Both the position numbers and the translations under genes were made by a program. DNA of 64,000 bases from JAEUMD01 sp050246945 (GTDB lineage Bacteria > Pseudomonadota > Alphaproteobacteria > Rhizobiales > Hyphomicrobiaceae). How positions within the stretch are numbered: position 1 is the first letter of the stretch; each line of letters begins with the position of its first letter. Below the pieces are notes generated by a model. The model saw nothing but the letters and a program-made list of their open reading frames with translations. It had not been told where the DNA came from and searched no databases. This document shows positions 56,690 through 64,000 of this stretch, one piece after another. The stretch is taken from positions 198,460 through 262,459 of the forward strand of contig JBFWVC010000006.1 of assembly GCA_050246945.1 (NCBI GenBank). Direction: 5' to 3'.

Positions 56690-57193
56690 ATGATCACACG
56701 CCGTACATTTGCCGTCTCGACGCTCGGTACGCTACTCGGCGCGGCGGCGTTGCGTTCTGGCCAAGCCGCCGACGATAGTGCAGCCAAGGAGACCTTTCCC
56801 GTGACGAAAACGCCCGAGGAGTGGAAAAAGATCCTCACGCCTGAGCAGTATCGCGTGCTTCGCAACCATGGCACGGAGCGCGCTCATTCGAGCCCGCTCG
56901 ACAAGACCTATTCGCCCGGCGTCTACAAGTGCGCGGGCTGTGGGCAACCGGTCTATTCGTCTGAGCACAAGTTCAACAGTGGCACAGGCTGGCCAAGTTT
57001 CTATCAGGCGATAGGGGACAGCGCTGTCGGGACGTCGGTGGACAAGAGCTTCTTCATGGTCCGTACAGAGGTCCATTGCTCCAACTGCGGCGGACACCTG
57101 GGTCACATCTTCGATGACGGACCCAAGCCTACGGGGCTTCGCCACTGCATCAACGGCGTCGCTTTGAAGTTCGAGCCCAAGGAAGGGGCCTGA
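56690..57193 (+). CDS. msrB: Exported peptide-methionine (R)-S-oxide reductase
   Basis: 167 residues. The N-terminus TRRTFAVS followed by TLGTLLGAAAL is a twin-arginine-type signal. The MsrB body: EEWKKILTPEQYRVLRNHGTE, zinc cysteines in CAGCGQPVYSSEHKFNSGTGWPSF and CSNCGGHLGHIFDDG, and the catalytic Cys in GLRHCINGVALKF near 153. It reduces the R-epimer of methionine sulfoxide in periplasmic proteins. The next gene is MsrA for the S-epimer. Confidence 0.95.
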   Translation: MITRRTFAVSTLGTLLGAAALRSGQAADDSAAKETFPVTKTPEEWKKILTPEQYRVLRNHGTERAHSSPLDKTYSPGVYKCAGCGQPVYSSEHKFNSGTGWPSFYQAIGDSAVGTSVDKSFFMVRTEVHCSNCGGHLGHIFDDGPKPTGLRHCINGVALKFEPKEGA

Positions 57194-57226
57194 GGCAGTA
57201 CTCAACCTAAGCAGGGAGGCAACGAA

Positions 57227-57919
57227 ATGCGATCCAGCCACCGCTATAGTTTCCTTGCCGTTGCGGTTGGGCTCGTTGCTGCTGCGGCCTTCGCCTATGC
57301 GAGCATCAGCGGATCGGCCGTTGCACAGCGACCGATGCCGCAGCCCGACGAACTCGCGAAGAAGGAGGAGCCGATCCCGCCCGGCACCAAGACGGAAATC
57401 GCCACCTTTGCAGCGGGCTGTTTCTGGTGCGTCGAGGCCGATTTCGACAAGGTTCCAGGCGTGCTCAAGACAACGCCCGGCTATACGGGAGGTCATACCA
57501 GCAACCCGACCTACGAACTCGTGTCGACTGGAACGACGGGACATGCCGAAGCGCTGGAGGTGGTCTACGATCCGACCAAGGTGAGCTATCAGAAGCTTCT
57601 CACCTGGTATTGGCGCCACGTCGATCCGACCGACGCGAGCGGGCAGTTCTGCGACCGGGGCAGCGAGTACCGGCCAATCATATTCGTGCACTCGGCCGAG
57701 CAGCGCCGCCTGGCGGAGGCGAGCAAGGCGGAGTTAGAAAAGAGTGGCATCATCGACAAACCGATCGCGGTCAAGATTGTGGATGCCGCGACATTCACGC
57801 CAGCCGAACGCGAGCACCACGACTACTATCTGAAGAACCCTTGGCGCTACTCGCTTTACCGGCACGGCTGCGGCCGCGACCAGCGCTTGAAGCAGATCTG
57901 GGGGAAGGCAGGCCTGTAG
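57227..57919 (+). CDS. msrA: Exported peptide-methionine (S)-S-oxide reductase
   Basis: 230 residues. A signal peptide or anchor (SFLAVAVGLVAAAAFAYASISGSAVA) precedes the MsrA domain with active-site GCFWC at 64-68, GYTGGHTSNPTYE, TGHAEALEVVYDP, WRHVDPTDASGQFCDRGSEYRP and a C-terminal HGCGRDQRL cysteine for recycling. GGGAGG precedes the ATG. It starts 33 bases after msrB; together they repair both sulfoxide epimers outside the cytoplasm. Confidence 0.96.
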   Translation: MRSSHRYSFLAVAVGLVAAAAFAYASISGSAVAQRPMPQPDELAKKEEPIPPGTKTEIATFAAGCFWCVEADFDKVPGVLKTTPGYTGGHTSNPTYELVSTGTTGHAEALEVVYDPTKVSYQKLLTWYWRHVDPTDASGQFCDRGSEYRPIIFVHSAEQRRLAEASKAELEKSGIIDKPIAVKIVDAATFTPAEREHHDYYLKNPWRYSLYRHGCGRDQRLKQIWGKAGL

Positions 57920-57957
57920 AAGGCTAGCTACCTTGGAGACGAAACCTCTACGGCCAC

Positions 57958-57988
57958 GAAGGGCATCGCACACCCTGCGATGCCCTTC
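57958..57988. terminator. Hairpin terminator after msrA
   Basis: GAAGGGCATCGCA-CACCC-TGCGATGCCCTTC is a perfect 13-base stem with a 5-base loop, 38 bases after msrA. The following sequence is TTGCA, so termination may depend on the strong stem. Confidence 0.7.
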
Positions 57989-58004
57989 TTGCACTTCGCG
58001 CCGC

Positions 58005-58165
58005 TAGATTGTGTTCATGTTTGAAAGCAACACGCACACGACCCAGGCCTCTATTTCGAGCATGTTTTTCACGCTGAACCGCTCCACACTTCAGCTAAAC
58101 ATGCTCGCCTGTCCTTGAGCATGTTTTTCACGCTGAACCGCTCCACACTTCAGCTAAACATGCTT
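58005..58165 (+). repeat. Composite dispersed repeat, copy 6, with duplicated hairpin
   Basis: Left half AGATTGTGTTCATGTTTGAA ... ACACGACC (decayed palindrome), then two hairpin units GAGCATGTTTTTCACGCTGAA-CCGCTCCACA-CTTCAGCTAAACATGCT(C) about 58 bases apart. The duplication repeats the pattern of the array at 52861. Confidence 0.9.
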
Positions 58166-58190
58166 TGGTCCGGAGCGATCCACCAAGCAT

Positions 58191-60272
58191 CTACGCCGCC
58201 TCAGCCTTGTGCTGGGCGAGTACATGGTCGGCGAGTTTGCCGGTCAGCTCGGCCAAGTGGTCGAAGGACGCGGTGAACGTGCCGACGCCCGCCGTCGCGG
58301 ATCGCAGTTCGACGATAAGGTCCTCCATCTCGGACTCGGGGATGTGCGCCTGGACGACATCCCAGCCGGGCCAGCCCGCGCGGGAGTCGAAGCCCAGGAT
58401 CTGGCCGCGCCTTTGCGGTATCATGCCGTTGATGCGCGCAGTCGCCTCGGAGGGGACCTGGATCTCCACCGCCATGATCGGCTCGAGCAGGACCGGCGAG
58501 CACTTCGGCATGCCTTCGCTCATGGCGAGGCGTGCAGCCTGGCGGAAGGCCATGTCAGAGCTGTCGACCGTGTGGAAGGAACCGTCCTTCAGCGTCACGC
58601 CGATATCGACGACAGGGAAGCCCATTGGACCGTGCTGCATATAGTCTCTTACGCCAATCTCCACGGAGGGGATGAACTGTTTGGGGATGGCGCCGCCGGT
58701 GATGGTCTCGGAGAACTGGAAGCCCTCGCCGCGCGGCAGCGGTGCAATGTCAATCAGAACGTCGCCGAACTGACCGTGACCGCCGGACTGCTTCTTGTGA
58801 CGCCCGCGTATCTCAACGCTCTTGCGGATCGTTTCCTTGTAGGGCACCTGCCGGCGTTCGCGCACAACCGGCATTGCGAATTTGCGCTCCAGGCGTTCGA
58901 GCGCCACGCGCATGTGCATTTCGCCCTGCCCCATCAGCAACATCTGGTGGGTGTCCTTGCCGTGCTCGACCTTCAGCGAGGGGTCCTCCTCGACGAGCTT
59001 GGCAACCGCGCCTGTGAGCTTGACCTCGTCCTTGCGGTCCTGCAGTCCGAGGCCGACGCCGAATACCGGATAAGGCGGCTCGGGCGTGGGCACCTGGACG
59101 ATCGCGTTGCGCGCGGTGGTGATGGTCTCGCCGGAATGGATCGCCTCAAGGCGTCCCAGCGCGACCGTATCACCCGCCCGGGCGGTGCCCCGCTTCCTCG
59201 GCTCATCTCCCATCATGGAGAAGATGCCGGACGCGCGCTCCTCATGGCCGGCGGCACCCGTCAGTACAGCGCCATCGGGTATCTCGCCGGTCAGTACGCG
59301 CACGAACGAGAGCTTACCGCCATGGCTGGTATGCAGCGTCTTGAAAACGAAGCCAGACTGAGCCGTCGTTTCGAGCTTGAGGCGCTGCGCCGTCCTGTCC
59401 ACAAACGGAACCTCGTGGCGCAGGGCCTTCATGAGGCGTGAGACACCGTGACCGTGTGACGCCGAGCCGAGAAGAACAGGACAAATCAAGCCTTCGGACA
59501 GTTCACGCGTCAAGTCGTCGAAGATGCGATCGCGCGGGGGCTCGATGTCCGAGAGCAGCTGTTCCATCAAATCGTCGTCATAGTCGGCAAGCTGTTCGAG
59601 CATGTGGAATCTCGCTTCGCGCTCGCGGTCGCCGTCCTTGTCAGGCATGGAGATGATTTCGGAGACTGCGTGCTCGCGGTAGACATAGGCGCGCTCGGAG
59701 GCGAGGTCGATGAAGCCCGTCGCAACGCCATTCTCCCAGATCGGAATCTGACGCAGCACGAGCGGCTTGCTGCTGGCGGGCTGAAGCATCGGTATGATCT
59801 CGCGCACCGGCGTATCCGAGATTTCGATCTTGTTCAGGAACAGGAAGTGGGGGATGCCGCGGTCCTCGAGCTGCTTCAGGATCAGTTGCAGTGAGGGAAC
59901 CCGTTTGGGGTCGGGTTCGCATACGACAACTGCGGCATCGCAGGCGGTCAGAGCCAGGGCACCTTCATGCTGGAATTCGATGGAGCCTGGGCAATCGATG
60001 AACGTGAACGTATCGCCGAGGAATTCGACGTCTGCCACGTTGAGCGATACGCTCATGCCATGGTCGCGTGCTTCGGGGCTCGAATCGCCGATGGTATTGC
60101 CATTCTGGACGGTGCCGGCACGGGTTACGGCACCACAACGCTCCAGGATGGCTTCCAGTAGAGTCGTCTTGCCAGAGAGGTAGGGTCCGATCAATGCAAT
60201 GGCGCGGGCTGGACGACCCGCGCCGGATTGGGCGCTTTGCGCACCCTTGGTTGTTCCGCCGTTCTTGGACAT
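58191..60272 (-). CDS. Elongation factor G-like GTPase (divergent paralogue)
   Basis: 693 residues with the five EF-G domains. Nucleotide motifs are altered: G1 GPYLSGKTT (29-37), G3 DCPGSIEF instead of DTPGHVDF so the catalytic His is replaced, G4 NKIE instead of NKxD, and G5 SASHGHG. Domain IV shows GRHKKQSGGHGQFGDV and GGAIPKQFIPSVEIGVRDYM; domain V, INGMIPQRRGQILGFD. It is an EF-G2-like paralogue rather than the housekeeping translocase, probably binding ribosomes under special conditions. No ribosomal protein genes are adjacent. Confidence 0.88.
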   Translation of the reverse strand: MSKNGGTTKGAQSAQSGAGRPARAIALIGPYLSGKTTLLEAILERCGAVTRAGTVQNGNTIGDSSPEARDHGMSVSLNVADVEFLGDTFTFIDCPGSIEFQHEGALALTACDAAVVVCEPDPKRVPSLQLILKQLEDRGIPHFLFLNKIEISDTPVREIIPMLQPASSKPLVLRQIPIWENGVATGFIDLASERAYVYREHAVSEIISMPDKDGDREREARFHMLEQLADYDDDLMEQLLSDIEPPRDRIFDDLTRELSEGLICPVLLGSASHGHGVSRLMKALRHEVPFVDRTAQRLKLETTAQSGFVFKTLHTSHGGKLSFVRVLTGEIPDGAVLTGAAGHEERASGIFSMMGDEPRKRGTARAGDTVALGRLEAIHSGETITTARNAIVQVPTPEPPYPVFGVGLGLQDRKDEVKLTGAVAKLVEEDPSLKVEHGKDTHQMLLMGQGEMHMRVALERLERKFAMPVVRERRQVPYKETIRKSVEIRGRHKKQSGGHGQFGDVLIDIAPLPRGEGFQFSETITGGAIPKQFIPSVEIGVRDYMQHGPMGFPVVDIGVTLKDGSFHTVDSSDMAFRQAARLAMSEGMPKCSPVLLEPIMAVEIQVPSEATARINGMIPQRRGQILGFDSRAGWPGWDVVQAHIPESEMEDLIVELRSATAGVGTFTASFDHLAELTGKLADHVLAQHKAEAA

Positions 60273-60924
60273 GGTGCAACACTCCCTAGTGCCAGCCGCG
60301 CAGGGACCGGCCGAGCCCTCTCACGGCTGCGGAAGGCTGGCACCGTCCAACAACAGCCGTCGGTCTTTCGCGCAATCGCCTGTCACAATGCGACCTTGAG
60401 GTTGCGGGAGGGCCCGCCCCTTCGGCTGCGCGGGTGAGGAAATGCCCGGTTTGGCTGATCCGCCGGCTCCGGTCCCAAGACAACACCCGCCGATGTGCGA
60501 GCTTGCGCGACCGCACTCCACGCTCGGGAGAAAGCGCGGCAAGCGCCATGTTCGCGCTGTCACCGACACGAGGCAAGGGAATTGCGTTGTGCATGATGCG
60601 TCGTTCATGAGAGGGCTGCTCTGACGCGTTCGGACCCCGCTTGGCGACGCGTTGCCCGAGCCCTGGGCCGAGCCCAACAATTCGCTTGTCAAGAAAATAG
60701 TTGGATGCACCACGAATTCTTGTGCAATGCAAAAGCTTGATCTTACTTTTCTTTTGCAACGCAGAAATGACAGTAACGTGCAAAGAAAAACGGAAAAATA
60801 ACTTGACCTGCGGCATGCTTGCATCATCATGAGACTGGCGTTTCATCGGGGACAGCGGCCCCGGCGTGCATCGTGCAGAAGGCTCAATTGCCGGGCCGAA
60901 CGGTGCATTCGAGGGTGAAACGCC
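60273..60924. other. Intergenic region, nothing recognised
   Basis: About 650 bases. It becomes AT-richer from 60680 to 60830. It presumably carries the EF-G-like promoter. I find no supported gene, RNA or repeat. Confidence 0.35.
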
Positions 60925-61194
60925 ATGTTTGAAAGGGCGTTGACAATGAAGATGAAATCCCTCCTATCGGCAGCCCAGGCGGCGGGATACGCCATGGCAC
61001 CTTCGGAAGAGCAGTTCCATGCTCCCGATGGCGGAGCGGAGCCATTCTTCATTGCGCCCGAAGCCGCGCTGCGCGAAGTCGTAGCGCATCGCTCCAGCAT
61101 TCCCGCCCTGCCTTCTCCGCATCGCGTGGACATCGCACAATCCTGGCTCAAGGGCATCATCGGCAGCGTCCTAACGCGACGTGCCACTGCTTGA
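60925..61194 (+). CDS. Hypothetical small protein
   Basis: 89 residues: MFERALTMKMKSLLSAAQAAGYAMAPSEE, then a Pro/His-containing end (HRVDIAQSWLKGIIGSVLTRRATA). GAGGG sits 8-9 bases before the ATG. The family is not recognised. The first 30 residues and the last 20 look helical and amphipathic. Bounded by gene-poor sequence. Could be real or chance. Confidence 0.4.
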   Translation: MFERALTMKMKSLLSAAQAAGYAMAPSEEQFHAPDGGAEPFFIAPEAALREVVAHRSSIPALPSPHRVDIAQSWLKGIIGSVLTRRATA

Positions 61195-61296
61195 CGCTAC
61201 ACACCGGCCTTGGCTCGCGGGGCGGCTTCGTACCGTCCCGAGTGCTGAGCGGTCGCTGATTACCAATCCAAACGCCCAGCAGATCCGATCTTTGCT

Positions 61297-61369
61297 CTAG
61301 TGTCGCGATCGCGAAATTCGTCTCATTCTGCAGCCAGTGCAGAACTATTTTCGCGTTTCTGACGACAGT
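61297..61369. repeat. Degenerate CTAG-bounded palindromic element
   Basis: CTAGTGTCGCGATCGCGAAATTCGT matches the left arm of the 62619 and 63877 elements. The right arm reads TTTCGCGTTTCTGACGACAGTG, so the terminal CACTAG is lost. Confidence 0.7.
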
Positions 61370-61380
61370 GGTGTCGTGGA

Positions 61381-61430
61381 TCTGACTTTTGTTGTCCGGG
61401 CGAAGGTCGTCAAACGTCAGTTGATCCAGA
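61381..61430 (-). repeat. 50-bp segment repeated in inverse orientation at 62834-62883
   Basis: GGGCGAAGGTCGTCAAACGTCAG here against the reverse complement of CTGACGTTTGGCGACCTTCGCCC there, with further matches outside. About 80-85% identical by eye. Both copies lie next to CTAG-bounded elements. Confidence 0.6.
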
Positions 61431-62052
61431 GCACCCGGGTCCGGCCCTAAGCTGTCACCGCAGCAAGCGGCCCACTCCGAGTACTTGTTCAAGTCTGTCT
61501 TTCGCGGCCCCTCAAGGGCTGCCGAGCGATCGCGGCCGGCGTAGTGGGTCGCAATTTCCGCACGCCGGATCGGATCTGCCACTCGCGGCCGTTGACTCCG
61601 CACCGACAGAAGAGCAACTTTGCCCGGTTCGGAGTTTTTGAGGCGCCGGTCGGCGAACTTTTCAAAACGGGCGGCGGCCCGTGCGATTTACCTTTCATCA
61701 GGCACCGCTATTTTGGCGCCGTAATGCACATCTAATTGGATCTTCGGCGCCGCTCGTCCTGATCGGCGCCATTTGTTTTCGGCTCCACGTCGACGCAATC
61801 AGTCCAACCTATGCAGTCCAGTGCCGGAATTCGCCGTGGGACTTTGAGTGCCGGGGCGTTCCACCAGCCGTCACTTGGCCAAATCCAACGGACTTTCTGG
61901 AGTTCTAATGGCTGGCACGTGCGCGCAGCTCCACCGAGGTTTGGCTTGCATAGCACTGCGATGTCACAATGATTATATGAGTGCTTCGACAGACTATCTG
62001 CACTGCGCATATCCCTGGCACACGCCTGCCATAAGATGACAAGGAGCCTTTC

Positions 62053-62502
62053 ATGAACAGACTGGTGCTCGCTGCCTTTATTGCGGCCGCCGCCGCCTTT
62101 TCTGCATCTTCCGTTTCCGCCCAGAATCTAGAGGCGATCAAGGCGCGCCAGGACTTGCTGAAGGAGATGGGCAAGGCGACCAAGGGTCCAGGGGACATGC
62201 TGAAGCAGGCAATCCCGTTCGATTTGGCCGCCGTCAAGGCAGCGCTTGCCAAGTATCAGGAGAATGCGCCGAAAATCGCCAAGCTTTTCCCTGATGACGC
62301 CAAGACAGGGGGCAAGACGGAAGCCCTGCCTGTCATCTGGGAGAACAAACCTGACTTCGAGAAGCGCTTCGAGAAGCTTGCCGCGGATGCCAAGGCTGCC
62401 GAAAGCAAGATCACGGACGAGTTCTCGTTCATGGACGAGTTCCCGAAAGTGGTCGGCAACTGCGGCGGCTGCCATAAAAAATACCGTGAGGACGATAAAT
62501 AG
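62053..62502 (+). CDS. Class II c-type cytochrome (cytochrome c'/c556-like)
   Basis: 149 residues. Signal peptide (LVLAAFIAAAAAFSASSVSA, cut before QNLE) and a four-helix-bundle body: AIKARQDLLKEMGKATKG, KYQENAPKIAKLFPDDAKTGGKTEALPVIWENKPDFEKRF, ending with the heme motif CGGCH at 137-141 and KKYRE. That layout, with heme-binding CxxCH near the C-terminus, is that of cytochrome c' and c556. Periplasmic electron carrier or gas-binding protein. AAGGAG is 7 bases upstream. No adjacent redox genes identify the partner. Confidence 0.92.
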   Translation: MNRLVLAAFIAAAAAFSASSVSAQNLEAIKARQDLLKEMGKATKGPGDMLKQAIPFDLAAVKAALAKYQENAPKIAKLFPDDAKTGGKTEALPVIWENKPDFEKRFEKLAADAKAAESKITDEFSFMDEFPKVVGNCGGCHKKYREDDK

Positions 62503-62618
62503 ACGGCTTGTTGGAGAGCCTCAAACACGCCATCGCGTGAAGCCGGCGGCATTTATGCCAGCCAATCAAGCTCCATCCCGGGTCCGGATCCTCGGCCCGG
62601 ACCCTGACGCATGGTTGC

Positions 62619-62693
62619 CTAGTGTCGTGATCGCGAAATTCGTCACCTTCTGCGGCAACCCCGGAACGAATTTCGCGTTTCTGACGACACTAG
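62619..62693. repeat. CTAG-bounded palindromic element, pair 2 left
   Basis: CTAGTGTCGTGATCGCGAAATTCGT pairs with AACGAATTTCGCGTTTCTGACGACACTAG around a loop of about 22 bases. Almost identical to 63877-63951. Confidence 0.88.
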
Positions 62694-62706
62694 CAATTTC
62701 AGAGTT

Positions 62707-62785
62707 CTAGTGTGATCGAGATCGAGAAGTCCGCCTCGCAACCCGGCCGAAACGTATGAAGCGGACTTCTCGATCATCACACTAG
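62707..62785. repeat. CTAG-bounded palindromic element, pair 2 right
   Basis: CTAGTGTGATCGAGATCGAGAAGTCCGC pairs with GCGGACTTCTCGATCATCACACTAG around a loop of about 26 bases. It starts 13 bases after the left element; the same spacer CAATTTCAGAGTT separates pair 3. Confidence 0.88.
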
Positions 62786-62833
62786 CGGGAACCTGCGCGT
62801 CAGCCCGGAACCCTGGACATTTTTGGTTTGTGG

Positions 62834-62883
62834 TCTGGATTCACTGACGTTTGGCGACCTTCGCCCCAACATCAAGCGTCAGT
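62834..62883 (+). repeat. 50-bp segment, inverse copy of 61381-61430
   Basis: CTGACGTTTGGCGACCTTCGCCC with flanking similarity to the reverse complement of the copy at 61381-61430. It lies 49 bases after a CTAG-bounded pair. Confidence 0.6.
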
Positions 62884-62985
62884 GTGGCAGAGCCTTCTTC
62901 GTTGCCGGTGGCTGGTCTGCATCGGGTGGACGGGCCGCGGTGCATGACCGGCCAGGGTTGACCTCGTGCAACACAAGCCGACCGC

Positions 62986-63498
62986 TCAATAAAGCAGGCC
63001 ATGAAGAATCGAATGTTCTTCGAAGAGGTCGATGCCGGCCATCGACTTCACGACATAGAGCAACACGATGATGGCCAGCATTGCACCAGTCGCGATCACG
63101 CTCAGCAGGATCGCGTAGGCCAGCGAAAGCCGCCAAGCCGTGTTCTGGCGATCTTTGCTGATACGGGCGTTCGTACGCCGTTCCTTGCCTGCTAGGAACA
63201 CGAAATAGTAGCGGCGGCCGAGCACTGGCAGGCTCACGCGATAGTCGATCTTGTGCTTGGTGGGGCGCGGGCGCGTGCGTGCCACCGCAACATCGAGAGC
63301 GGCGAGTTGGCCGGGCGTGAATCTCGCGCCAGCGCCGAGCGGAATGGCGGCCAGCAACCAAGCGAGATCCCGGGACGGCTGGTACGCAGGTGCAGTGCCG
63401 TGGCAATCGACGAAGTGGGGCCGGGGCGTATTCATGACACCCGCCGGTGGCGCTCCTTCCGGCGCACCGGCATGTCCCACACCTGAAACGGGAGTCAT
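62986..63498 (-). CDS. Small membrane protein, unrecognised
   Basis: 170 residues. A long polar N-terminal part (DCHGTAPAYQPSRDLAWLLAA), then TKHKIDYRVSLPVLGRRYYFVFLAGKERRT, a basic stretch and one membrane segment (LSLAYAILLSVIATGAMLAIIVLLYVVK). The ATG at 63498 has GGAG 8 bases upstream. DYRVSLP-x-x-GRYYxVxLAGxERR is a pattern I recall in alphaproteobacterial membrane proteins of unknown function, but the recall is weak. It is convergent with the cytochrome gene. Confidence 0.6.
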   Translation of the reverse strand: MTPVSGVGHAGAPEGAPPAGVMNTPRPHFVDCHGTAPAYQPSRDLAWLLAAIPLGAGARFTPGQLAALDVAVARTRPRPTKHKIDYRVSLPVLGRRYYFVFLAGKERRTNARISKDRQNTAWRLSLAYAILLSVIATGAMLAIIVLLYVVKSMAGIDLFEEHSILHGLLY

Positions 63499-63876
63499 CA
63501 AACGCGCTCCGCCATGCGAGCTACAATGAATGGATCACAATCATTGTGTCACCCGCCATATCGGAGGCTTGCCGTCGCCCGTTTCCCCGTAGGCCGGGGT
63601 GCGGTTCATGCGACGTCCGATGATGCTGCCAGAATGGACTTAGCCAATCATGAACGAAGCATTCGAAATCCGATGCAACGCCGCGGCAGGGCCCACCCGG
63701 CGCCCCTTGGGTCACCGCTAAAGTGTGTCGTGAATTGCCAGATTCGCTCGTCACGCTTCAAGTTTTTGCTCTTTCACATGTCGGGACCGCAAAGCGGCTG
63801 CCCATTTGAGTTGGACATGCATTAAGCCAGACCATGACCGCGAGATCCGAACAAACCGAAGCAGCAGCGGCGGACC
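63499..63876. other. Intergenic sequence, nothing recognised
   Basis: About 380 bases upstream of the membrane protein. No supported gene, RNA or repeat apart from the pair that starts at 63877. Confidence 0.35.
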
Positions 63877-63951
63877 CTAGTGTCGTGATCGCGAAATTCG
63901 TCACATTCTGCGGCAACCTCGGAACGAATTTCGCGATCTGAACGACACTAG
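63877..63951. repeat. CTAG-bounded palindromic element, pair 3 left
   Basis: CTAGTGTCGTGATCGCGAAATTCGT ... AACGAATTTCGCGATCTGAACGACACTAG; only a few differences from 62619-62693, including the loop. Confidence 0.9.
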
Positions 63952-63964
63952 CAATTTCAGAGTT

Positions 63965-64000
63965 CTAGTGTGATTGGGATCGAGAAGTCCGCCTCGCAAC
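63965..64000. repeat. CTAG-bounded palindromic element, pair 3 right, cut by the window edge
   Basis: CTAGTGTGATTGGGATCGAGAAGTCCGC follows the spacer CAATTTCAGAGTT exactly as in pair 2. The rest lies beyond the window. Confidence 0.8.

Larger units (their letters stand above)
61195..62052. other. Gene-poor region with decayed repeats
   Basis: About 860 bases. It contains a degenerate CTAG-bounded element (61297-61369) and a 50-bp segment that recurs inverted at 62834-62883. Open frames are short, overlap on both strands and lack motifs. The right end holds the cytochrome promoter and AAGGAG. Confidence 0.45.
62503..62985. other. Gene-free region with paired palindromic elements
   Basis: About 480 bases between the cytochrome gene and a convergent membrane protein. 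It carries the elements at 62619-62693 and 62707-62785 and one copy of the 50-bp inverse repeat. No gene is supported. Confidence 0.55.

Noticed and set aside
61157..61603. 148-codon minus-strand frame in the gene-poor right part
   Set aside because: It runs through a CTAG-bounded hairpin and the 50-bp repeat, so the apparent similarity to the frame at 62823 comes from repeat DNA, not from protein.

Overview
The window looks like a chromosomal segment of a GC-rich alphaproteobacterium of the order Hyphomicrobiales, most plausibly a Hyphomicrobium-like organism. This rests on gene content rather than a search: a C4-pathway 5-aminolevulinate synthase, an LdtR-type MarR regulator beside an L,D-transpeptidase, a DUF2155 protein and an NDUFA12-like complex I subunit, a B12-dependent class II ribonucleotide reductase with a matching NrdR box, and sulfur-globule-like proteins.

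Layout. 1-7.7 kb: surface polysaccharide block with a glucose-1-phosphate cytidylyltransferase, an epimerase/C-methyltransferase fusion, two more C-methyltransferases of the same family, a cupin and a GT4 glycosyltransferase. 7.7-12.1 kb: repeats, a truncated gene, a DUF302 protein, small membrane and exported proteins and an exported lipase-like hydrolase. 12.2-25.7 kb: the most unusual part, a divergently encoded sigma-54 activator facing a consensus -24/-12 promoter and a long co-directional gene run: SCP2-like protein, membrane-fusion protein, RND permease with a long C-terminal tail ending in a helix-hairpin-helix domain, two low-complexity exported proteins, two Gly/Tyr/Trp-rich sulfur-globule-like proteins each followed by a stem-loop, an exported protein of unknown function and a membrane-anchored protein with a helical repeat-like end. 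25.9-28.7 kb: a 40-residue Cys-rich membrane protein, a Met-rich coiled-coil membrane protein and an L,D-transpeptidase.

29.1-36.3 kb is a conserved housekeeping block on the minus strand (glyA, nrdR, ribD, ribE, ribBA, ribH, nusB, thiL), with a dispersed repeat between nusB and thiL. 36.6-46.8 kb holds hemA, a second L,D-transpeptidase with ldtR, a 3-hydroxyisobutyryl-CoA hydrolase-like enzyme, an extensin-like protein, hemB, a DUF2155 protein, a methyltransferase and the NDUFA12-like protein. 47.7-51.5 kb is the class II ribonucleotide reductase. 51.9-60.3 kb carries a hypothetical gene, an RlpA-like protein, a CinA-type protein, sfsA, exported MsrB and MsrA and a divergent EF-G paralogue. 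60.3-64 kb is gene-poor, with a cytochrome c'-like protein, two small proteins and a cluster of palindromic elements.

Two unrelated families of short palindromic repeats run through the window. One is a roughly 100-bp composite element whose hairpin half is amplified in tandem in two places. The other is a set of about 75-bp hairpins bounded by CTAGTG/CACTAG that occur in adjacent pairs. The best candidate for an undescribed system is the sigma-54-controlled exporter/sulfur-globule-like run; its link to sulfur or to the cell surface is an inference.
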